This document shows positions 1-6,654 of a stretch of DNA of 64,000 nt, piece by piece. Position numbers and translations under genes: made by a program. This DNA comes from Bradyrhizobium sp. AZCC 1610 (GTDB lineage Bacteria; Pseudomonadota; Alphaproteobacteria; Rhizobiales; Xanthobacteraceae): NCBI RefSeq assembly GCF_036924515.1, contig NZ_JAZHRR010000001.1:4435001-4499000 (forward strand), in the 5' to 3' direction. Within the stretch, counting starts at the first letter, position 1. Each line of letters begins with the position of its first letter. Under the pieces are notes generated by a model, which was given only the letters and a program-made list of their open reading frames with translations, made no database searches and was not told where the DNA came from.

Positions 1-26
1 ATTTCGCTTCGCTGCATCCGGGCTAC
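1..26. repeat. Edge of a palindromic intergenic repeat
   Basis: The first bases (ATTTCGCTTCGCTGCATCC followed by GGGCTAC) look like one arm of a dispersed inverted repeat; the partner arm would lie to the left of the window. The repeat class is recalled from Bradyrhizobium-type genomes, not demonstrated here. Confidence 0.35.
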
Positions 27-48
27 AAGACGCCCCTCGTAGCGACCG

Positions 49-849
49 CTAGTAAAACTTGTGAAAATGATGGATCGGGCCGTGGCCATGCCCGACGCTG
101 AAGCGATCTGCTGCGGCAATCGCAGCGCTAATCCACGCCTTGGCGTTGCGCACGGCGGTCTCCATGCCCTCGCCCTTCGCGAGCCCCGCGGCAATCGCCG
201 AGGAGAGCGAGCAGCCGGTGCCGTGGGTATTTTTTGTGGCGATGCGCGGCGCGGCGAGTGCGATGACACCAGAGGAATCGATCAGATAGTCGATGCACTC
301 GGCGCCCTCGCCGTGGCCGCCCTTGATCAGCACCGCCTTGCATCCCAGGGCCAGCAATTGCCTGCCTTGCTTCTCAACGGCAGCTTCGTCGGCCGCCACG
401 CCTTCGTCGAGCAGCGCTGCGGCTTCCGGCAAGTTGGGCGTGATCACCGACGCCAACGGAATGAGCCTGGTCCGCAGCGCATCGATGGCTTCAGTCGCGA
501 GCAGCCGGTCGCCCGAGGTTGCGACCATCACCGGATCGAGCACGACCTGCTTCGGCGACCAGCGCGCCAGCCCCGCGACGATAGCGTCGATAACCGGCGG
601 CTGCGCCACCATGCCGATCTTGACCGCGCCTACCGCCAGATCGGAAAACACCGCGTCGATCTGCGCGGTCACGAACTCGGCCGGCACCTGGTGGATGCCG
701 CTGACGCCCTCGGTATTCTGCGCGGTCAGCGCCGTGATCACGGAGGCGCCGTAGACGCCGAGCGCGGCAAACGTCTTCAGGTCCGCCTGGATGCCGGCGC
801 CTCCAGAGGAATCGGAGCCCGCGATGGTCAGCGCGATTGGCGTCGTCAT
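49..849 (-). CDS. thiD: Hydroxymethylpyrimidine/phosphomethylpyrimidine kinase ThiD
   Basis: ThiD phosphorylates 4-amino-5-hydroxymethyl-2-methylpyrimidine (HMP) to HMP-P and then HMP-PP, the pyrimidine half of thiamine; it acts in the cytoplasm. The 266-residue length is normal for the family. The N-terminus carries the ribokinase-fold signature [20 protein letters not shown], and the C-terminal third has the anion-hole motif [15 protein letters not shown] with the catalytic Asp position replaced by the usual Cys found in ThiD. The ATG at 849 has a GAGG ribosome site a few bases upstream. It stands alone, without thiE, thiC or a recognisable TPP riboswitch, so regulation by thiamine is not evident. 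I am confident in the family assignment. Confidence 0.95.
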   Translation of the reverse strand: MTTPIALTIAGSDSSGGAGIQADLKTFAALGVYGASVITALTAQNTEGVSGIHQVPAEFVTAQIDAVFSDLAVGAVKIGMVAQPPVIDAIVAGLARWSPKQVVLDPVMVATSGDRLLATEAIDALRTRLIPLASVITPNLPEAAALLDEGVAADEAAVEKQGRQLLALGCKAVLIKGGHGEGAECIDYLIDSSGVIALAAPRIATKNTHGTGCSLSSAIAAGLAKGEGMETAVRNAKAWISAAIAAADRFSVGHGHGPIHHFHKFY

Positions 850-982
850 CGCAAGCCTCGCGCAAATCGTGTGTTGAGGACCATGGATTTGTTCTACCGC
901 GCCATGGCATGGGCAGCAAGCTGGCTTGCCATTGTCAGCGGTTTTTGGCCTATTGGGGCCAACATTTTTGGAGACGATAGCG

Positions 983-1228
983 ATGGTTCCCTTCTTCGTT
1001 CAGTTCAAATGCAAGCTCGGCCAGTCCTATGCCGTCGCCAATGCGCTCGCGGAGGCCGAGATCGCCTCGGAGATCTATTCCACCGCTGGCGATTACGATC
1101 TGCTGGTCAAGTTCTACGTCGACAACGACACCGACATCGGCCATTTCGTCAACGAGAAGGTGCAGGTGATTCCGGGCATCCAGGACACCCACACCATCAT
1201 CACCTTCAAGGCGTTCGGTACGGGCTAG
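983..1228 (+). CDS. Stand-alone Lrp/AsnC ligand-binding (RAM) domain protein
   Basis: This 81-residue protein consists only of the alpha-beta sandwich effector-binding domain found at the C-terminus of Lrp/AsnC regulators (MVPFFVQFKC at the start, AGDYDLLVKFYVDND in the middle, GIQDTHTIITFKAF near the end). There is no helix-turn-helix. Such stand-alone RAM proteins are known and are thought to bind amino acids or to mix with full-length Lrp oligomers. I chose ATG 983 because homologous sequence begins there; an upstream in-frame start at 926 only adds an unrelated leader. It is divergent from thiD across about 130 bp. Its ligand is unknown. Confidence 0.85.
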   Translation: MVPFFVQFKCKLGQSYAVANALAEAEIASEIYSTAGDYDLLVKFYVDNDTDIGHFVNEKVQVIPGIQDTHTIITFKAFGTG

Positions 1229-1301
1229 CAACGGCGGCCCCGCCTGCCCGCAATCGCCGTCGACTTCGCCCGGCGCACGGCCACGCCCGCGGCCTCAGGG
1301 A

Positions 1302-1431
1302 GTGCGCGTCCTGTCCGAGACATCAGTCACTTCTGGTCGGTTGAAGGCCTTCATTGAGCAAGCGCTCATCGCGGTGGGCTTGCCGGACACCGATGCGGCA
1401 AACGATCGCAGCCCTGATGGCGGCGAGTTAG
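1302..1431 (+). pseudogene. N-terminal remnant of a malate/L-lactate dehydrogenase-family (Ldh) oxidoreductase
   Basis: Reading frame 1 from the GTG at 1302 gives a helix GRLKAFIEQALIAVGLPDTDAA, and after a one-base shift near 1400 the adjacent frame continues TIAALMAAS before a TAG at 1429-1431. Together these read like the first 40 or so residues of Ldh-family oxidoreductases (helix, VGLP, then DA-A-TIA-LM-A-D). Nothing of the downstream NAD-binding part follows, since the opposite-strand gene starts at once. I interpret this as a decayed gene fragment with a frameshift and truncation. The assignment rests on pattern recall over a short stretch, so it is moderate at best. Confidence 0.45.
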
Positions 1432-1457
1432 CGGCGACACGCCGCGAAGGGCGAGTT

Positions 1458-1820
1458 TCAGAACATTGGCGCCGGCGCGTCCTCAACCTCTATGGTCTTC
1501 ATCGGATGGATGCTCGGCGTGGCCAATGGACCCATGCGGGCAACCACGTCGTTCGGCACCCCGTAGACCTGTATCACGTGGTCGATTTTGTTGAGACCGT
1601 AGGCCTCGCGTTGCACGACGAAGAGCCAGAGCGCATATCCCGCCTGCTCGACGAGACCATCGCGGATTTTTCGATCGGAATTGGCCGTCCGCGGGCATGC
1701 GGCAAGTGCCGCTAGCGCGGCCTCAAGCCGCCGTCCAAGCCGTCCGAGCGCCGACGCCCTCTCCTGGGCGATCTCATGTTCGAGAGTTGCGTATCCGGAA
1801 CGAACCAAATCCAACGCCAT
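1458..1820 (-). CDS. Small conserved hypothetical protein (DUF6665-like)
   Basis: A 120-residue soluble protein with no signal peptide or membrane segment. The first 50 residues form an amphipathic helix rich in Ala, Leu and Arg (EHEIAQERASALGRLGRRLE), followed by WLFVVQREAYGLNKIDHVIQ and VPNDVVARMG. The helix plus VQREA-GL and Y-VP--V--R-G pattern resembles a small alphaproteobacterial family that I recall as DUF6665; function unknown. It lies downstream of the lanC-like gene on the same strand, separated by about 130 bp, so co-transcription is possible. Codon usage is typical of the neighbours, which supports it being a real gene. Confidence 0.6.
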   Translation of the reverse strand: MALDLVRSGYATLEHEIAQERASALGRLGRRLEAALAALAACPRTANSDRKIRDGLVEQAGYALWLFVVQREAYGLNKIDHVIQVYGVPNDVVARMGPLATPSIHPMKTIEVEDAPAPMF

Positions 1821-1952
1821 ATAGGCGCACTCCGAAACGTGCCTGCCAACTACCTCTCATTTTATTGGTCGGCGGCGGTCTGTTCAAGACAAAACGCTGC
1901 AGTACGCAAAGCGAAATGGGAGTTGTGCTGGTGACGTGTCGCCGTGTCCGGA

Positions 1953-3185
1953 TCAGAACACGTCGATCGTCGGGAAGCGAGGCTCCCCGGTGATGCAGTC
2001 CCAAAGGTAAATTGCAAGACCGACATCGCCAGTCCAAAGCGTATACCGTCCGCGACCAACGGCTACCTGAGCGCCGCGATACTGGACGATGGCCGTCATA
2101 GCGAATTGGCGTGCGCGGTCGAGCCACATCGGGTCGTTCGTGCGGCGGTAGAGTTTGAGGAATGCGTAGCCATTCCCGCCCGTGCCGTGGCAAAGGCCCG
2201 AGCCCTTGGTAAGTGGTCCGGCGGCCCAGGTGAAGCGACCGGCATCCACAAGAAGTGCGTCCAATTCAGGGGAAGCAAAGGGCGCATCCGCAAATGTCGT
2301 CACCATGCCGGGCGCGCCGTGACAATGCTGACAATAGGCAGGCGGCCTCGCGCGCTTGCTTCTCGCGCTCCAATTTGTCCCCATTTCAGATTGCCACGCA
2401 TTTGCTGCGAGTGTCGCCGGCACAAATCCGGCTACCTGCGCTTGCTGCGTCGGCGTCAACCAGTCCCACCCGTGCAGCAACGGGATGGCGTTGCCAGCGA
2501 AGCCGTGAACGGGTCCCAGCCAGCGGTCGTTCTCACCATAGAGATCTTGTGTCCAAAGTTGACCTTGCGGCGTGTCCTCGAGAGCGCCTAACAGCCGGGC
2601 CGCCTGCATTTCGAACATCCCGCGCCATCGCGTTTCCCCTGTCATCTCGGCCATGTGGATTGCGGCAATCATGGACCCAGGCATGCCCCACATGAGCTCT
2701 CGGATCGGCAGTCCGATATTTGCTTCTGCGCGCCTATGCACAAGATCAGCCAGGCTCGATGTGGGTGCGAGACGCATGGCGAGAAGCGCCGCACCCATGT
2801 CGCCCTTGAGCAGCGAGCCATGCTTCCCGTAATCGGTAGGCGAATTGTTTTCGAAGGCGGCGATTGTCCGCTCCAGAAGCCGAGGCAGAACAGGGCGAAA
2901 GTCTTCGGCAACGCTGGTCGCACCGATTCGATGCAAGTAGTCTAGCGCCCAAATAACGCCGGCCGCGCCCGTATAGAAACTGGCGTGACCGTCTCCCACG
3001 CCGTCGTCGCTTGGATGACCCGGCCAGAACGTCTCGGGATCGAACTGCGCGATAGCATCGGCTGCGATTTCTTCGATCACCGCCCGGGCAGCCAATTCAC
3101 TCCAGGCATCCTGTGTAAGCGCGCAATGACGACCGGCGACAATCATGCCTGAGGGGGCCTCCTGGGCGCTGCCATCTTCCGACAT
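1953..3185 (-). CDS. LanC-like lanthionine cyclase family protein
   Basis: A 410-residue protein of the LanC/LanCL fold (alpha/alpha toroid). The zinc-site motifs are intact: GPVHGFAGN at about 224-232, YCQHCHGAPGM with Cys288-His289, and SGLCHGTGGNG with Cys332-His333, corresponding to the Cys, Cys and His zinc ligands of the nisin cyclase NisC. LanC enzymes add cysteine thiols to dehydroamino acids in lantibiotic precursors; LanCL-type relatives add glutathione to dehydroamino acids in damaged proteins. No LanB/LanM dehydratase, transporter or convincing Cys/Ser/Thr-rich precursor lies nearby, so a LanCL-like or orphan role is as likely as RiPP synthesis. The frame is open to 3245, but the ATG at 3185 (MSEDGSAQ) is a more natural start. 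Confidence 0.85.
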   Translation of the reverse strand: MSEDGSAQEAPSGMIVAGRHCALTQDAWSELAARAVIEEIAADAIAQFDPETFWPGHPSDDGVGDGHASFYTGAAGVIWALDYLHRIGATSVAEDFRPVLPRLLERTIAAFENNSPTDYGKHGSLLKGDMGAALLAMRLAPTSSLADLVHRRAEANIGLPIRELMWGMPGSMIAAIHMAEMTGETRWRGMFEMQAARLLGALEDTPQGQLWTQDLYGENDRWLGPVHGFAGNAIPLLHGWDWLTPTQQAQVAGFVPATLAANAWQSEMGTNWSARSKRARPPAYCQHCHGAPGMVTTFADAPFASPELDALLVDAGRFTWAAGPLTKGSGLCHGTGGNGYAFLKLYRRTNDPMWLDRARQFAMTAIVQYRGAQVAVGRGRYTLWTGDVGLAIYLWDCITGEPRFPTIDVF

Positions 3186-3535
3186 GTCGAGACCACACGC
3201 CAGCGTCACGATGGTGCAGGCTCTTGAGCCGCTCGATGAAGGCAAGCAAAGATGCAGGACGCACCGCCCAAGGTCTTCCTCACCACCATCAGAAGGATGG
3301 CTCGTTCAGGGCCGCTTACCCGGAGAGATGGGGCTGGAACCCTCCGTATCGTCCTGCTAGGCTAGGCCGAATAGCTTTGCGGCAACATATGGTTAACGAC
3401 CGATCTCAATGGCATGCTTTTGCCATCAGAGCATCATCCTACCGCCTTGAAGTTTTTCATTAGCTTAAGCGTCGTCAATCGGGAGCTCCGCGGCGGGGGA
3501 CCTTCCGAGGGGTGAAACAGTCGCGAGTACCACCA

Positions 3536-4339
3536 ATGGGGACGCTGTACGATCTGCTCGGAGCGCTTCCGAGTGATGACGCCGAGGGATTGCGGGCTGC
3601 CTTCCGCAAGGCCGCGAAGGCCACGCATCCCGATATGAACCCTGACAATCCCGATGCTGCGCTGAGGTTCAGGGAGCTGATGCGTGCCTATGACATCCTG
3701 ACCGATACCGAGCAGCGCGCTACCTACGATCATTTGCTCGCCATAGCGCTGCAGCCTCCGGCGACGCCGGCGACCCACACCTACGAGACCATGCGCAAGG
3801 TCGCCTCCAACACGATGGCGGCAACGATCATTTCGGCGGTGCTGGTGGGCGGCTACACCCTGTTCGGACTGTTTTCAAAACCGCCTGGGGCGGCGGAAAT
3901 GGTGACCGACAGAACCGCCGGCGGCGCACTGGAGGTTGCCGCGCTGCAGCCCGGGGCTCCGGCGCAGGACGAACCGCGCCTCCAGAGCGAGGGAGAGGTT
4001 TCAACCGGCGCAGCGGTCACAATGGCCGCCGCAGCGCCCGCAGCGAAGGAAGCCAACGCCGCGCCAATCGGCCGCTTCGAGCCTGTCCCGGGCTTCGTCA
4101 CGTACAATTTGGGGGTTCAATATTATCCGCGCTTCGCAGCGGCCTATTTCGATCGCGGCGTCGTGATGTACCGGATCGGCGATTCCGATCGCCCGCAAGC
4201 TGACATCGCTTCGACCAAGCGCCCCACTGATTTGAAACGAACCAAAACCGCCGCGCCGCCCGTGCCGCGCAAGCCGTTGACGATCGTGCCGACATTGCCG
4301 GAAAGGCGTGAGCCGATCACCGCCGCCTTGACTAACTGA
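3536..4339 (+). CDS. Membrane-anchored J-domain protein
   Basis: The N-terminus is a J-domain (TLYDLLGALP, then helix II and KAAKATHPDMNPDNP with the HPD tripeptide, then FRELMRAYDILTDTEQRATYD). J-domains stimulate DnaK ATPase activity. One membrane helix follows at roughly residues 92-114 (AATIISAVLVGGYTLFGLFS), then an Ala/Pro/Glu-rich linker and a short C-terminal segment (FAAAYFDRGVVMYRIGDSDR) that looks like a single TPR-type hairpin, then a Pro/Arg-rich tail. There is no Gly/Phe region or zinc domain, so it is a class C J-protein that probably recruits DnaK to the inner membrane. A GTG at 3512 would add eight residues; I prefer ATG 3536 because the conserved sequence begins there, although neither start has a strong ribosome site. 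Confidence 0.8.
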   Translation: MGTLYDLLGALPSDDAEGLRAAFRKAAKATHPDMNPDNPDAALRFRELMRAYDILTDTEQRATYDHLLAIALQPPATPATHTYETMRKVASNTMAATIISAVLVGGYTLFGLFSKPPGAAEMVTDRTAGGALEVAALQPGAPAQDEPRLQSEGEVSTGAAVTMAAAAPAAKEANAAPIGRFEPVPGFVTYNLGVQYYPRFAAAYFDRGVVMYRIGDSDRPQADIASTKRPTDLKRTKTAAPPVPRKPLTIVPTLPERREPITAALTN

Positions 4340-4363
4340 CGACGCGCGAAGTCACGCTTTCCA

Positions 4364-5299
4364 TCAAGACTTTTGATCGTCCTTTGCCTTCTTCGGCCGT
4401 GGTGGTCCCTCGACCGCTGGCAACGACTTCACATATTCCGCGATGGCGGCGCGATCCTCCGGCGGCAACTGCGACGTATTCCTGATCACCCGCGCCATCG
4501 ATCCACCGGCGGTGTCGCCATCCGGCGTTTGCCCGGTTTCGAGGAAGTAGTCGATGTCTCTCGCGCTCCACTCGGCCAATCTCTTCTGGGTGATGTTGGG
4601 CACCCAGCCCTCGCCCTCCGGATTGGGGCCACCTGCGAAGCGTTGCGCCTGGACGATACCTCCGAGGAAGTTGCGCGGGCTGTGGCACTCGGCGCAATGG
4701 CCCATACCATTGACGAGATAGGCGCCGCGATTCCACGACGCCGAACGTGAAGCGTCCGCCGTGTAAGGCTTGCCGTCCATGAACAGCCATTTCCAGATGC
4801 CGACATTGCGGCGGATGTTGAATGGAAACGGCACGTCGTGGTCGCGTGGCTTGCCGGCCACCGGCGCAAGCGTCTTCAGATAGGCAAAGAGGTCGCGAAC
4901 GTCATCGACCGTCGCGTGCTGGTAGGACGCGTATGGAAAGGCCGGGAAATAATGCGCGCCGTCGGGCGAAGTCCCCTTGAGCACCGCCGTCACGAAATCC
5001 GCCTCGCTCCACCGGCCGATACCGTAAGTGGGATCGGACGAGATGTTGGGAACGTAGAACGTCCCGAACGGCGACGGCATGGCAAGCCCGCCGCCCAGCT
5101 TCAGCCGGTCGGGCTGGTTGGGCACAGCATGGCAGGAGGAACAGCCTCCGGCATTGAACGTTGTGACGCCATTGGCAAGGTTCGGCGTGCGGGGCGAAAG
5201 CGAGGCCGAGGCAACGACCGCCGGGACTGTCAGCCACCAGAAGGTGCCAGCGCCGGCGACGCCGACAAAAATCAAGCCAAGGAGAATTCGTCGCAGCAT
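4364..5299 (-). CDS. Diheme cytochrome c (alcohol/aldehyde dehydrogenase-type electron carrier)
   Basis: A 311-residue protein with an uncleaved or cleavable N-terminal hydrophobic segment (residues 1-30) and two covalent heme motifs, CSSCH at 53-57 and CAECH at 202-206, each heading a cytochrome c domain with a downstream Met-containing loop. The architecture matches the small two-heme relatives of the membrane cytochrome subunits of quinohemoprotein alcohol and aldehyde dehydrogenases, which pass electrons to ubiquinone or the terminal oxidase in the periplasm. No dehydrogenase partner is adjacent. It is convergent with the J-domain gene, 24 bp away. The tail is lysine-rich and charged. The partner enzyme cannot be named from the sequence. 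Confidence 0.85.
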   Translation of the reverse strand: MLRRILLGLIFVGVAGAGTFWWLTVPAVVASASLSPRTPNLANGVTTFNAGGCSSCHAVPNQPDRLKLGGGLAMPSPFGTFYVPNISSDPTYGIGRWSEADFVTAVLKGTSPDGAHYFPAFPYASYQHATVDDVRDLFAYLKTLAPVAGKPRDHDVPFPFNIRRNVGIWKWLFMDGKPYTADASRSASWNRGAYLVNGMGHCAECHSPRNFLGGIVQAQRFAGGPNPEGEGWVPNITQKRLAEWSARDIDYFLETGQTPDGDTAGGSMARVIRNTSQLPPEDRAAIAEYVKSLPAVEGPPRPKKAKDDQKS

Positions 5300-5467
5300 T
5301 CACCGATCCGTCGTCACGCGTCTCAATTCAATAACCAGTATGGACGCACTTTGCGCCATAGGCTTGCACGAAATTTCGAGGCGTTTGGTGGCGTTTCGGG
5401 AATAAATCCGGAAAATCATTGTTTTGAGGCTGACGCTTCCGTTTGACGTCAACCAGGGAGAAACACC

Positions 5468-5890
5468 ATGTCGAACAAGATCATGCTGGTCACGCTTGCG
5501 CTCGGGGCAGCGATTGCGTTTGCAGGGCCCGCGTCTGCCGACAAGATGAAGGCGACGCTCGACGGCAAGGCCCAGGTGCCACCCAACACCAGCGCGGCCA
5601 AGGGCACCGCCGACATCGACTACGATCCCGCCAGCAAGAAGCTGAGCTGGAAGCTGAGCTATTCCGGCCTGTCCGGCCCTGCCACCGCCGCCCATTTCCA
5701 CGGGCCCGCCGAAGCCGGCAAGAATGCCGGTGTTGCGGTCGCCATTCCCAATGCGGCGTCGAGCCCGGTCGAAGGCAGCGCGACGTTGACCGATGCGCAG
5801 GCCGCGGACCTCGCGGCCGGCAAGTACTACATCAACATTCACACCGCAGCCAATCCGGGCGGCGAAATCCGCGGCCAGGTAACCAAATAA
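5468..5890 (+). CDS. Secreted CHRD-domain protein
   Basis: A 140-residue protein with a clear Sec signal peptide (MSNKIMLVTLALGAAIAFAG, cleavage near ASA-DK) followed by one CHRD domain: KATLDGKAQVPP, then GTADIDYD, LSWKLSYSGLSGPATAAHFHGPA, and YYINIHTAANPGGEIRGQV at the end. CHRD domains were named from chordin and occur in many periplasmic or extracellular bacterial proteins; their biochemical role is not established. The start ATG has GGGAGA eight bases upstream. A hairpin (stem arms 5896-5903 and 5910-5917) and a strong terminator follow the gene, so it is probably monocistronic. Confidence 0.9.
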   Translation: MSNKIMLVTLALGAAIAFAGPASADKMKATLDGKAQVPPNTSAAKGTADIDYDPASKKLSWKLSYSGLSGPATAAHFHGPAEAGKNAGVAVAIPNAASSPVEGSATLTDAQAADLAAGKYYINIHTAANPGGEIRGQVTK

Positions 5891-5967
5891 ATCAAGTCAC
5901 CAAGTAAATTTGGTGACGAAGCAGATAAGTTCGAACACGAATAGACAAAAAAAGAAAAGGCTAACAC

Positions 5968-6004
5968 AAAAAGGGCGGACGCTTCGCGGTGTCCGCCCCT
6001 TTTT
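5968..6004. terminator. Bidirectional Rho-independent terminator
   Basis: An A-run, a GC-rich stem (GGGCGGAC paired with GTCCGCCC), a short loop and a T-run form a classical terminator. Because both ends carry the A/T tracts it should work for the CHRD gene on the plus strand and for the cytochrome gene arriving on the minus strand. Confidence 0.85.
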
Positions 6005-6011
6005 GAGGCCA

Positions 6012-6087
6012 GAGCATGATCCGGAAAAATGTGTAGCGGTTTTCCCTCGCGACAAACGCGGAACGCGTTTGCGCGGAGATCATGCTC
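6012..6087. repeat. Palindromic intergenic repeat, family A copy 1
   Basis: GAGCATGAT at 6012 pairs with ATCATGCTC ending at 6087, with a CCGGAAAA/GGTTTTCC pair and an AAACGCG/CGCGTTT hairpin inside. A second copy, inverted, is at 9032-9080. It lies between two convergent genes. Confidence 0.75.
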
Positions 6088-6102
6088 AAAGTTGGAATGC
6101 GA

Positions 6103-6549
6103 TCAACCCTTCTTGATCCGGTATGTCTCGTGGCAGCCACCGCACTGCTTGCCGATGACAGGCATTTCCGCCTTTAGCGTGTCGAGATTCTTGATCTTGC
6201 CTTTGGCATCGGCGACGACCTTGGCGAAGCTCTTAATTTGGGACTCGAAGCCGGCCTTGTCTTCCCAGATTTTCGGCGAGGGATCGTAATCACCCTCCAG
6301 CTTGACACCTTTCATGCTCTCGGGGAACAGCGTTGGAAGGCTCTTGGCGGTGTCTTCGAACTGGGCCAGCGCGGCATTGACGGTCGACTGGTCGTAGGGC
6401 TTATCGCCCTTGACCATCGCCGACAACGCGCCGGCGTTCTTGCCATTGTCCTTCATCATGGCCTGGGTCCGCTTGACCTGATCCTGCTGTGCAACGACCG
6501 CACCGGCACTGAATGCAAGCACAGCTGCGACGACGACGATCCGCTTCAT
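6103..6549 (-). CDS. Class II cytochrome c (cytochrome c'/c556 type)
   Basis: A 148-residue periplasmic protein: signal peptide MKRIVVVAAVLAFSAGAVVA with cleavage after Ala20, a four-helix-bundle sequence, and the single heme motif CGGCH at residues 136-140 close to the C-terminus followed by ETYR, the diagnostic layout of class II cytochromes c. Members with a Met ligand (c556) carry electrons; five-coordinate members (cytochrome c') bind NO. A Met at 31-32 in helix 1 (QAMMKDN) is compatible with the six-coordinate c556 type, but this is inference. It is transcribed away from the molybdenum hydroxylase gene start and towards a shared terminator. Confidence 0.9.
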   Translation of the reverse strand: MKRIVVVAAVLAFSAGAVVAQQDQVKRTQAMMKDNGKNAGALSAMVKGDKPYDQSTVNAALAQFEDTAKSLPTLFPESMKGVKLEGDYDPSPKIWEDKAGFESQIKSFAKVVADAKGKIKNLDTLKAEMPVIGKQCGGCHETYRIKKG

Positions 6550-6654
6550 TGGCTAAATCCCCTTCAATTCGGGTTTGTACCGGCCCCAAAGGTGGTGCGG
6601 ACCGGTTGTTTGTAAACACCGCATGCGGCGCATCATTCCGCATGCGACAAAATA

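Noticed and set aside
61..1344. Long plus-strand frame across thiD
   Set aside because: It is antisense to thiD and very Arg-rich, as expected of a shadow frame in GC-rich DNA.
3236..3463. Plus-strand 75-codon frame divergent from the lanC-like gene, considered as a precursor peptide
   Set aside because: Codon usage lacks the third-position bias of the region, no Cys/Ser/Thr-rich core is present and there is no clear ribosome site; it is probably not a gene.
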